This document shows positions 1 through 7,443 of a stretch of 64,000 bases of DNA, in pieces (the first letter of the stretch is position 1; each line of letters starts with the position of its first letter). The position numbers and the translations under genes are program-made. The notes below the pieces were generated by a model, which saw nothing but the letters and a program-made list of their open reading frames with translations, was not told where the DNA came from and ran no database searches. The DNA is from UBA995 sp035477115 (GTDB lineage Bacteria; Bacillota; Sulfobacillia; UBA995), in assembly GCA_035477115.1 (NCBI GenBank), contig DATIKW010000019.1, positions 15,100 through 79,099 on the forward strand. The letters are read 5' to 3'.

Positions 1-267
1 GGCGCGAAGGTCACCGGCTGCACGGTCCATTTCGTGGACGAAGGCGTCGACACCGGGCCGATCATCCTCCAGCGGGCCGTGGCGGTCGGCGAGGAGGACG
101 ACCCGGAAGCGCTGGCCGCCCGCATCCTCCAGGAGGAGCATGCGGCCTATCCCGAGGCGATCCGGCTGCTGGCCGAGGGCAGGTTGACGATCGCGGGGCG
201 GCGGGTGATAGTCGCCGCGCCAGGCAGCGGGGGCGAGGGGGGAGCGCGGTGCGGCGGGCTTTATTGA
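1..267 (+). CDS. purN: Phosphoribosylglycinamide formyltransferase, C-terminal part (PurN), cut by window edge
   Basis: PurN transfers a formyl group from 10-formyl-THF to GAR, the third step of purine synthesis. Only the last 88 codons are in the window. The visible part contains the family C-terminal signature HFVDEGVDTGPIILQ followed by the usual helical tail (EEDDPEALAARIL, EHAAYPEAI). The reading frame is open from base 1. Its last 19 bases overlap the start of purH at 249, as is common in translationally coupled purine operons. The identification is secure; the 5' end is missing only because of the window boundary. Confidence 0.9.
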   Translation, partial: GAKVTGCTVHFVDEGVDTGPIILQRAVAVGEEDDPEALAARILQEEHAAYPEAIRLLAEGRLTIAGRRVIVAAPGSGGEGGARCGGLY

Positions 268-1784
268 GCGTGGCCGACAAGACCGGATTGGCGAGTCTGG
301 CCCGGGGCCTGGCGCAGCAAGGGATGGAAGTCGTCTCCACCGGCGGCACGGCGGCCTTCCTCAGCGGACTCGGGCTTCGCGTGCGGACGGTGAGCGAGGT
401 GACCGGCTTCCCGGAGATCCTGGACGGCAGGGTGAAGACCCTGCACCCGCGGATCCACGCCGGCCTGCTGGCGCGGCGCGACCGCCCGGAACACATCCAG
501 CAACTCCAGCAGCATGGCATCGAACCCTTCCACGTGGTCGCGGTGAATCTGTACCCCTTCCGGCAGGCTGCTTCCGTCCCCGAGGCAAGCCTGGAGAAGG
601 TGCTCGAGGAGATCGACATCGGGGGGCCGGCGCTGCTGAGGGCCGCGGCCAAGAACTATCGCGACGTGCTGGTGGTCTGCGACCCTGCCGACTATCCCGA
701 AGTGCTCGCGGCCGGCGCCGACCCGCCTGCCGCGCTCCGTTACCGGCTGGCGGTCAAGGCCTTCCAGCACACCGCCTTCTATGACGCGGCGATCGCCGAG
801 TGGCTCGGGCGGCGGGAAGACCGGCCGCCCGTGCCCTTCCCGGCCGAGCTGACCCTCGCCTTTCAGCTCCACAGCACCTTGCGCTACGGCGAGAATCCGC
901 ACCAGCGGGCGGCGGTGTACGGCGACGTCTTCCCCGGGCCGGGGTCGCTGGTCCGAGCCAGGCAACTGGGCGGCAAAGAACTCTCCTACAATAACCTGAA
1001 CGATGCCGGCTGTGCGTGGGAGCTGGCGCGGGAGTTCTCCGAGCCGGCGGTGGCGGCGGTGAAACACGCCACCCCTTGCGGCGTCGCCATCGGCCGGGGA
1101 CTGGAGGAGGCTTTCGGGAAGGCCCAGGCTGCCGACCCGATTTCCATCTTCGGCGGCGTGGTCGCCCTGAATCGGACGGTGAACGCCGCGGCGGCCCGCG
1201 CCCTCGCCGGCATCTTCCTGGAAGTGGTCGTGGCCCCCGGTTACGAGGCCGAGGCCCGGGAGATCCTGGCCGAGCGGCGGGACCTCCGGGTGCTGCAGGT
1301 GGAGCCGGGCGTGCCCCGGCCGCGACTGGACTTCCGCCCCGTGCCCGGAGGCGCATTGTTGCAGGAAGCGGACCTGACGGCCGTCGACCCGGACAGGTGG
1401 CGCCAGGTCACCGCCCGTCCCGCCACCCCGGCGGAACTCGCCGATCTGGTCCTGGCCTGGCGGGTGGTGCGGTCCGTGCGCTCCAACGCGATCGTGCTGG
1501 CCCGGGAGGGGGCGACCACCGGCATCGGCGGCGGACAGACTTCGCGCATCGGCGCGGCCCGGATCGCCATCGCCACGGCCGAGGCGGCCGGCAGGGCAAC
1601 CGGGTCGGTCATGGCTTCCGACGCCTTCTTCCCTTTCCCCGACGTGGTCGAGGCCGCCGCGGCGTGCGGCGTGACCGCCATCGCCCAGCCCGGCGGGTCG
1701 CTGCGGGACGGCGATTCCATAGCCGCCGCCGATCGCCATGGCCTGGCGATGCTGTTCACCGGCGTCCGGCATTTCCGTCACTAG
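249..1784 (+). CDS. purH: Bifunctional AICAR transformylase / IMP cyclohydrolase (PurH)
   Basis: The 511-residue protein catalyses the last two steps of IMP synthesis. An N-terminal MGS-like IMP cyclohydrolase domain (about residues 1-140, with STGGTAAFL and GRVKTLHPRIHAG) is followed by the AICAR transformylase domain. The catalytic Lys272-His273 pair lies in KHATPCGVA, and RYGENPHQ and SNAIVLA are also present. The length matches the family. The start is GTG at 249, inside the end of purN. purD follows after 23 bases with its own strong SD, so purN-purH-purD form one operon. Confidence 0.97.
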   Translation: MRRALLSVADKTGLASLARGLAQQGMEVVSTGGTAAFLSGLGLRVRTVSEVTGFPEILDGRVKTLHPRIHAGLLARRDRPEHIQQLQQHGIEPFHVVAVNLYPFRQAASVPEASLEKVLEEIDIGGPALLRAAAKNYRDVLVVCDPADYPEVLAAGADPPAALRYRLAVKAFQHTAFYDAAIAEWLGRREDRPPVPFPAELTLAFQLHSTLRYGENPHQRAAVYGDVFPGPGSLVRARQLGGKELSYNNLNDAGCAWELAREFSEPAVAAVKHATPCGVAIGRGLEEAFGKAQAADPISIFGGVVALNRTVNAAAARALAGIFLEVVVAPGYEAEAREILAERRDLRVLQVEPGVPRPRLDFRPVPGGALLQEADLTAVDPDRWRQVTARPATPAELADLVLAWRVVRSVRSNAIVLAREGATTGIGGGQTSRIGAARIAIATAEAAGRATGSVMASDAFFPFPDVVEAAAACGVTAIAQPGGSLRDGDSIAAADRHGLAMLFTGVRHFRH

Positions 1785-1807
1785 GTCGTGCGGGAGGTGG
1801 CGACGTC

Positions 1808-3091
1808 CTGAAAGTGCTGGTGGTGGGCAGCGGCGCCCGCGAGCATGCGCTGGCCTGGAAAATTGCCTCCAGCCGGCGGCTGTCCAGGCTGTACTCTCTT
1901 CCCGGCAACCCCGGCCTGTCGGAACTGGGGGAACTGCTGCCGGGCGACCCCGAGGACATCGAGGCGGTGGCCGCGACCGCAGTCCGCCTGGACATCGACC
2001 TGACGGTGGTGGGGCCGGAAGGACCGCTGGTGAAGGGCATCGCCGATGCCTTCCGCCGCCGGGGGTTGCGCCTGTTCGGACCGACGGCCGCCGCCGCCCG
2101 CCTCGAGGGGAGCAAGATCTTCACCCGGCGCCTGCTGGCGCGACTGGGCGTGCCCGGTCCGGCCCACGCCGTATTCGACGACCCGGCGGCGGCATTCGCG
2201 TATGTAGAGCGCTATCGCCGCCCGGTCGCCGTGAAGGCCGACGGGCTGGCGGCGGGGAAGGGCGTATTGATCGCCCGGGAAGTCGAGGCGGCGCGGGCGG
2301 CGGTGTCCAGCTGCATGGTAACCCAGACACATGGTGACGCCGGGTCGCGGGTGGTCATCGAGGAGCTGCTATCGGGCGAAGAAGTGTCCGCCCTGGCGCT
2401 GGTCGACGGCAGGCGGGCCTTGCAGTTGCCGTCGGCCCGGGACTACAAGCGAGCCGGCGACGGCGACCGGGGCCCCAACACCGGGGGGATGGGGGCCTTT
2501 TCTCCCTCGCCCGCCTATACGGCGGAAATGGCCGGGCAGGTACAGACGGTCGTGTTCGATCCCGTGGTGCGGGCCATGGACCAGGAGGAGGGCGCCAGCT
2601 TCCGGGGCGTGCTGTATGCGGGGCTCATGCTCACCCGGGATGGGCCAAAGGTCCTCGAGTTCAACGTGCGCCTGGGCGATCCGGAGGCCCAGGTCATCCT
2701 GCCCCGGCTCGAAGGCGACTTCCTCGACCTGCTCGAGGCGGCGATCGACGGGCGGCTCGACCAGGTGAACCTCACCATCCGTCCCGGGGCTTGCGTGTCG
2801 GTTGTCCTTGCCTCCCCCGGCTACCCGGGGGACTGTCCCCGCGGGCTCTCCATCACCGGCGTGGACCGGGCGGCAGCATTGCCCGGCGTGATGGTCTTCC
2901 AGGGTGGCACGGCCCGCGACCCGGCGGGCCGGCTGGTTACGGCGGGCGGACGGGTGCTGGCCGTCACCGCGCTGGGGGATACCCTGGCCGAGGCGTCCGC
3001 CCTCGCCTATGAGGCAGCGGCCCACATCGCCTTTCCCGGGATGCAGTTTCGCCGGGACATCGCCGGTCCTGCGGCCGGGGAGAGGAACTGA
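1808..3091 (+). CDS. purD: Phosphoribosylamine-glycine ligase (PurD), apparent CTG start
   Basis: PurD joins phosphoribosylamine and glycine using ATP (second purine step). The protein opens with KVLVVGSGAREHALAWK and has the ATP-grasp fold with the GPNTGGMGAFSP motif and the metal-binding stretch EFNVRLGDPEAQ; 427 residues is normal. No ATG, GTG or TTG precedes the conserved K-V-L-V-V-G start in frame. A CTG at 1808 sits 7 bases after a strong SD (GGGAGGTGG, 1792-1800) and would give the canonical Met-Lys-Val-Leu opening. GTG at 1814 would be too far from the SD and would trim the Lys. queT begins 2 bases after the stop. Confidence 0.93.
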   Translation: MKVLVVGSGAREHALAWKIASSRRLSRLYSLPGNPGLSELGELLPGDPEDIEAVAATAVRLDIDLTVVGPEGPLVKGIADAFRRRGLRLFGPTAAAARLEGSKIFTRRLLARLGVPGPAHAVFDDPAAAFAYVERYRRPVAVKADGLAAGKGVLIAREVEAARAAVSSCMVTQTHGDAGSRVVIEELLSGEEVSALALVDGRRALQLPSARDYKRAGDGDRGPNTGGMGAFSPSPAYTAEMAGQVQTVVFDPVVRAMDQEEGASFRGVLYAGLMLTRDGPKVLEFNVRLGDPEAQVILPRLEGDFLDLLEAAIDGRLDQVNLTIRPGACVSVVLASPGYPGDCPRGLSITGVDRAAALPGVMVFQGGTARDPAGRLVTAGGRVLAVTALGDTLAEASALAYEAAAHIAFPGMQFRRDIAGPAAGERN

Positions 3092-3093
3092 CG

Positions 3094-3570
3094 ATGAAGG
3101 CGCGCCGCATCGCCGTCACAGGGATGATCGCGGGCCTCTATGCCGCGTTGACCTACGCGCTCGGGGCCGTTGCCTATCTGCCCCACCAGATTCGCTTCGC
3201 CGAGGCCCTGGCGGTCTTGCCCTATCTGACCCCCCTCGCCATCCCCGGGCTCACCCTCGGCACTTTCCTGGCCAATCTGGGCAGCCCCCTCGGCTGGATC
3301 GACTGGGTGTTCGGCACCCTGGCCACCCTGGTCGCGGCCATCCTGACCCGGCATGCACCCCACCGGCTGCTGGCGCCCCTGCCGCCGGTCGTGGTGAATG
3401 CGGTCGTCGTGGGCTATTACCTTGCGGCCATCCTCGACCTGCCGTTCGCGGCCACGGCCGGCCAGGTCTTCCTCGGGCAGATGGTGGCCTGCTACGTAAT
3501 AGGGTATCCCCTGTTGACCTTCCTGGCCGGCCGTCCCTCGCTGGTCCGCCGCTTGCGCGGTCAGACATGA
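3094..3570 (+). CDS. queT: QueT-family transporter (queuosine-precursor ECF S component)
   Basis: This is a 158-residue integral membrane protein with about five hydrophobic segments. It carries the QueT-family signature RFAEALAVLPYLTPLAIPGL and a second conserved stretch GTFLANLGSP...DWVFGTLATL. QueT proteins are substrate-binding S components thought to import preQ0/preQ1 for queuosine synthesis using a shared ECF module. The start ATG is 2 bases after the purD stop, so it is expressed with the purine operon. There is no room for a private preQ1 riboswitch, unlike many queT genes. The family call is firm; the substrate is inferred from the family. Confidence 0.85.
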   Translation: MKARRIAVTGMIAGLYAALTYALGAVAYLPHQIRFAEALAVLPYLTPLAIPGLTLGTFLANLGSPLGWIDWVFGTLATLVAAILTRHAPHRLLAPLPPVVVNAVVVGYYLAAILDLPFAATAGQVFLGQMVACYVIGYPLLTFLAGRPSLVRRLRGQT

Positions 3571-3618
3571 TCCGGTCCATCCCCCGGGCAGGCTGTCCTG
3601 TGGGGAGGGGTGGCGGAC

Positions 3619-4014
3619 GTGAACGGGTTGGACAAGATCTTCGTGGTTGCGGTCCTGCTAGCGGTAGCGGCCGGCGGGGGCGGGTGTCCCCGGCAGCCTT
3701 CGCCCGCCGATGAGGCGCGGGTGCGCGAGATCGTGCGGGACGAATTGCGGACCGGCCGGGCGGAGGCGGTGATCGAGCAACTCGCCCGGGAAGCGGGCAT
3801 TGAATCGCTCGTGGAGGAGTCGCTGGCGTCCCCGGCCGTGCAGGCCCGGCTGGCGCGCATGGTGGAAGATTTCCTGGGTTCCCCCGATGGGCAAGCGAGC
3901 CTCAGTTCACAGGTGGAAGAGCTTCTGGGTACGCCGGAAGTCCAAGCCGCGCTGTCCGACGCGCTTCGCCAGGAGTTGTTGCGCCTGATCGGGCAAGGCG
4001 GTGGGGGCGGCTGA
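3619..4014 (+). CDS. Small lipoprotein, possibly GerD-like
   Basis: The product has about 131 residues: a hydrophobic signal (IFVVAVLLAVAAGGGG), a Cys near residue 22 as probable lipidation site, then an all-helical charged region. That region contains three imperfect repeats of the type SPAVQARL..MVEDFLGSP / SPDGQASLSSQVEELLGTP / TPEVQAAL. The start chosen is GTG 3619, 8 bases after the SD GGGGAGGGG; GTG 3610 would overlap the SD. The architecture (lipobox plus short helical repeats of this kind) recalls the spore-germination lipoprotein GerD, but the match is only general. It follows queT and may be the last gene of the purine operon. Confidence 0.6.
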   Translation: MNGLDKIFVVAVLLAVAAGGGGCPRQPSPADEARVREIVRDELRTGRAEAVIEQLAREAGIESLVEESLASPAVQARLARMVEDFLGSPDGQASLSSQVEELLGTPEVQAALSDALRQELLRLIGQGGGGG

Positions 4015-4027
4015 CCGTATTTTCGCT

Positions 4028-4056
4028 GTAGGGGCGGGTTCCGAACCCGCCCCTAC
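4028..4056. repeat. Dispersed 29-bp palindrome, copy 1
   Basis: A perfect inverted repeat with arms GTAGGGGCGGGTTC and one central base. Five more copies are in this window (31636, 38974, 47675, 53615, 57531), all outside genes. It lies 14 bases after the lipoprotein stop. It lacks a T-run, so it is not a typical terminator. Confidence 0.95.
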
Positions 4057-4307
4057 GGTGGGCCGGCCCGATTCCGCATCGGCGGTCCGGTCGCGCCCCA
4101 CTGGCCGGGTCGCATCGGCGCCGGCCGGGTCATTATGGTTGGAAGCTGATGATGTCGATCGACGGGTGGCAGGAATAGGGAAGTGACTCATGGAAGAATA
4201 TTACGGGGGCACCCCCGCTTGTTTGCATCGGGTGGTTGAAGTGAGGTCCGATCGGTTCGGCAGATCGAATTACTCACGGCGACGAAACCTGATGGGAGGT
4301 GAAAAGG

Positions 4308-4391
4308 ATGCGCAGGGTGCTCTGGTTCTTGCTGGCATTGCTGGTGCTCGGTACGGCCGCCACGGCCAACCTGGGCCTTCCCTGGATCTAG
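4308..4391 (+). CDS. 27-residue hydrophobic membrane peptide (small ORF)
   Basis: An ATG at 4308 follows the SD GGGAGGTG by about 7 bases and opens a 27-codon frame ending TAG. The peptide starts MRRVLWFLLALLVLG, a basic N terminus followed by one strongly hydrophobic helix, and ends with NLGLPWI. It is 34 bases upstream of the large sensor kinase and on the same strand, so it could be a leader or a partner of that membrane kinase. No family is recognised. The SD plus one clean transmembrane helix is the only support. Confidence 0.45.
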   Translation: MRRVLWFLLALLVLGTAATANLGLPWI

Positions 4392-4425
4392 GCGTCCTGA
4401 CCTGCGCCCGAAGATCGGCAACTGA

Positions 4426-7407
4426 ATGGGCCGGCCGGGGTGGAAGGTGAGCGTGCGGTTGAAACACCGGGGTCCGTTCGAGCGCTACCTGGATATCCTG
4501 GCCATCCTAGGAATGTGCGTCTTACTGGGCGCGTTGGCGAACACCGGCGGAGGTGCCCTCTCTGTCCTCGGGTTGTTCGGACTCCTCACGGCCGTAGCAG
4601 AACTCGGCCAGGTGCGGCTATGGCCGGGGCACGGCGTGTCGCTGGGCAGCGGCATAGCACTGACCGCCGGCTATCTCCATGGGACGGCGTCGGCGGGACT
4701 GTCCCAGGCTCTGGGCGGCCTGGTGGCGGGACTGGCGATGGGCAGTCCTTCTCGCATCCTGCTGGGGAACGTCGCCATGTTCGTGATATCCGCCACCGCA
4801 GCTGCCGCCTGGATGCACTTCCTGGTTGAACGGGGTACTCATGCCTGGCTGAGCGTGGCGGGAGGCTCCGGCCTGTCGCTACTGGTCAACTCGCTGCTAG
4901 TGACGGGAGCGTTGGCCCTCGGCCGGCAAGCCCGTTTCTTCCGCACCTGGGGGCACATCAACCTGGTGAGCGCCCCCTGGCAACTGCTCAGCTTCGGATT
5001 GGTGCTGGCCCTGGTGGCAGCCGCTCGGGCCGGAGGGACGGCCTACGTCGCCGGCCTGTGCTTGTTGGCGGTGGCAGCCAACCGGGCCGTACTCCCGGCC
5101 TACGCGCGGTGGAGCCGGGTCCGGGCGGTCCGGTCATTGCTGCGCGCGGTGCGGGCTGCGCACGACCGGCAAGGGCACTGCCAACGGGTGTTCCAGTATT
5201 CCGCGGCTATCGGTTCCGAAGCCAGGCTATCCCGGCGCGATCAGGAGCGACTCGCTTACGCCGCGCTGCTTCACGAAGTCGGCGTGACCCCGGCGATCGC
5301 GAGCCTCATTGCCCAACCGCGTCGGTTGACCGCCGATGAGCTGGCGAGGGTACGGGAGACCACGGTCCAGGGGGCCGCCCGGGTAGCCTCGGTCGCCGCA
5401 CTCCAGGATGTGGCGGAAGTCGTGTTGCATCATGGCGAGCGGCTCGATGGTCAGGGCTATCCGTCCGGCCTGGCTGGCGATGCCATCGCCTTGCCCGCCA
5501 GGGTCCTGGCTGTGGCCAATGCTCTCGACGGCATGACCTCGACGCGGCCGCACCGCTCCTGTCTTAGTCTCGAGCAAGCGCTGGACGAACTCGAGGCCAG
5601 GCAGGGGACCCAGTTCTGCCCCCTGGCGGTGACGGCCCTCCGACAGTGTATCGCCCGCCCATCCCCGGGGGTCAAGGAGGCAGCCGACCAGGCCGCCCAG
5701 GCCGAGACAGTGTTCGACCGCTTGCAGCGATATGTGGGCGACCGGTCCGACGACGACGGTCGTACCGGCGCCGGCGATGTGTTCGGACTGGTCGCACGGT
5801 TGCTCCCCGCCGATCAAGGGACCGCCTCGCTTCACGAGATGGCACAGGTCCTGAGGACGGGACTGGATCTCGAGGAGACGCAGGACCTGGTGTGCCGGAC
5901 GGCGGCGCGGGTGGCCGGACAGGCGGCCGCCTTGCTGCTGGGAGATGCAGACAGCGGCCGGATGGAGGTGCGCGCGACTCACGGCGTCCGCTGGGACATT
6001 CCCGACCTCGACGGCCGGAGTTTCGACGCCCGCTTGGGCTTGTTGGGTCTCGCCTTACAGGAGGGACGGCCGGTCAGTTCGGCCAATGCGGCAGCGGACC
6101 GGCGGGCGGGGCGGCCGAATCCGTTCGTCACCCTGGGGATCCGTTCGCTCACCGTCATCCCCTTCCCCAATCGCGGGAAGACCGCGGGGGCGTTGCTGCT
6201 ATGGGATCGCCGGAAGGGAACCCTGCCGGAACCGGTCCGCCGGACACTGGCGGTCCTGGGACAACAGGCCGCCCTGGTACTGGACAACGCGCGGCTCTTG
6301 CAGGAGGCTCGGGAGCAACTGGCCGAGGTGATAGCCGTCAGGAACCTGAACGACCTCGTGCTCAGCAACGTGCCCACCGGCGTCCTGGCGGTCGACCGCG
6401 AGGGCATCATCCGGGTGCTCAATCCCGAGGCCGAGCGGATACTGGGCCGCTTCCACCTCCGGCCGGGGGACTCGCTGGAGCGGCTGACGGGCGACTTCCG
6501 CCACCTGGCGGCGTTGCTGGTCCACGCGGCGACTCCGGGGCAAGAACGCACCGTGGCGACGCTCAGGGTGACGGATTCCCGAACGGAGTGGTTGCTGGAG
6601 ACCATGGGCGCGCCGCTGCTCGGCCCGGATGGGGAGGGCGCGGGCGGTGTTGCCCTGTTCCGCGACATTACCGAACGCCACCGACTGGAGGCTCAGCTAC
6701 TGCATGCGGAAAGGCTGGCGGTGGCCGGGGAACTGGCGGCCGGAGCGGCCCACGAAATCCGCAACCCCATCACCTGCATTCGCGGGCTCGTCCAACTGCT
6801 CATGGTGCCGGGGACACCGCCGGAGGTGACCGGGCGGTATCTGGAGATAATCCTGGGCGAGATCGACCGCATCGAAGGCATCACCTGGGATCTGCTGCAG
6901 ATGTCGCGGTCGCCCGAGTTGGCTGCGGCCCCCGTCGACCTGAATGCGTTGCTCGAGGAGATTTGCATCCTCTTCACGGCCGAGATTGCCATCCGCCAGA
7001 TCTCGGTGTGCCGCAAGCTGCAGCCGAACCTGCCCGCAGTGCACATCAATCCCGCCCAGTTCAAACAGGTGTTCATGAACATCCTGCACAACGCCATGGA
7101 AGCGGTGGGTTCCGGCGGCCGGATTGACGTGTCAACCGCGTACCTGCCTTTGCGAAGGTCGGTGGCGGTCGACATCGCCGATGACGGGCCGGGAGTGCCT
7201 GCCGAGATCCGCGATCGTCTGTTCGAGCCCTTCTTCAGCACCCGACCCAACGGGACCGGTCTGGGTCTGGCCGTAAGCGACAGCATCGTCCGCAGCCACG
7301 GCGGACAGATTGTCCTCGATAGCGGGCCGGGGCAGGGGACGGTATTCCGGGTGCTGATCCCCGTACGGCCCGCGCCGGCCTCGGAGGTAAAGGGATCGCC
7401 CTCGTAG
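4426..7407 (+). CDS. Membrane hybrid sensor: degenerate HD-GYP, GAF, PAS and histidine kinase domains
   Basis: The 993-residue protein has an N-terminal region of about seven hydrophobic helices (residues 20-230), then an HD-GYP-like domain (about 255-410), a GAF domain (about 470-630), a PAS domain (about 645-755), a HisKA domain with the phospho-acceptor His776 in AHEIRNP, and a HATPase domain (N-box NILHNAMEA near 885, DDGPGVP, GTGLGLAVS). The HD-GYP part is degenerate: LLHEVG replaces LLHDIG near residue 281, and HHG-ERLDGQGYP (from 335) has Gly for one His of the usual HHE. Phosphodiesterase activity is therefore doubtful and a sensing role is more likely. No response regulator is adjacent. 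GTG 4447 is a possible alternative start. Confidence 0.88.
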   Translation: MGRPGWKVSVRLKHRGPFERYLDILAILGMCVLLGALANTGGGALSVLGLFGLLTAVAELGQVRLWPGHGVSLGSGIALTAGYLHGTASAGLSQALGGLVAGLAMGSPSRILLGNVAMFVISATAAAAWMHFLVERGTHAWLSVAGGSGLSLLVNSLLVTGALALGRQARFFRTWGHINLVSAPWQLLSFGLVLALVAAARAGGTAYVAGLCLLAVAANRAVLPAYARWSRVRAVRSLLRAVRAAHDRQGHCQRVFQYSAAIGSEARLSRRDQERLAYAALLHEVGVTPAIASLIAQPRRLTADELARVRETTVQGAARVASVAALQDVAEVVLHHGERLDGQGYPSGLAGDAIALPARVLAVANALDGMTSTRPHRSCLSLEQALDELEARQGTQFCPLAVTALRQCIARPSPGVKEAADQAAQAETVFDRLQRYVGDRSDDDGRTGAGDVFGLVARLLPADQGTASLHEMAQVLRTGLDLEETQDLVCRTAARVAGQAAALLLGDADSGRMEVRATHGVRWDIPDLDGRSFDARLGLLGLALQEGRPVSSANAAADRRAGRPNPFVTLGIRSLTVIPFPNRGKTAGALLLWDRRKGTLPEPVRRTLAVLGQQAALVLDNARLLQEAREQLAEVIAVRNLNDLVLSNVPTGVLAVDREGIIRVLNPEAERILGRFHLRPGDSLERLTGDFRHLAALLVHAATPGQERTVATLRVTDSRTEWLLETMGAPLLGPDGEGAGGVALFRDITERHRLEAQLLHAERLAVAGELAAGAAHEIRNPITCIRGLVQLLMVPGTPPEVTGRYLEIILGEIDRIEGITWDLLQMSRSPELAAAPVDLNALLEEICILFTAEIAIRQISVCRKLQPNLPAVHINPAQFKQVFMNILHNAMEAVGSGGRIDVSTAYLPLRRSVAVDIADDGPGVPAEIRDRLFEPFFSTRPNGTGLGLAVSDSIVRSHGGQIVLDSGPGQGTVFRVLIPVRPAPASEVKGSPS

Positions 7408-7443
7408 AACCCATGGCCGTTCGCGCGAAGGAGGCCTGTTTCT

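Noticed and set aside
261..1781. Long open frame on the minus strand opposite purH
   Set aside because: High GC makes long antisense frames common. This one has no SD or family motif and mirrors a certain gene.
3092..3093. preQ1 riboswitch for queT
   Set aside because: Only 2 bases separate purD and queT, so no leader exists.
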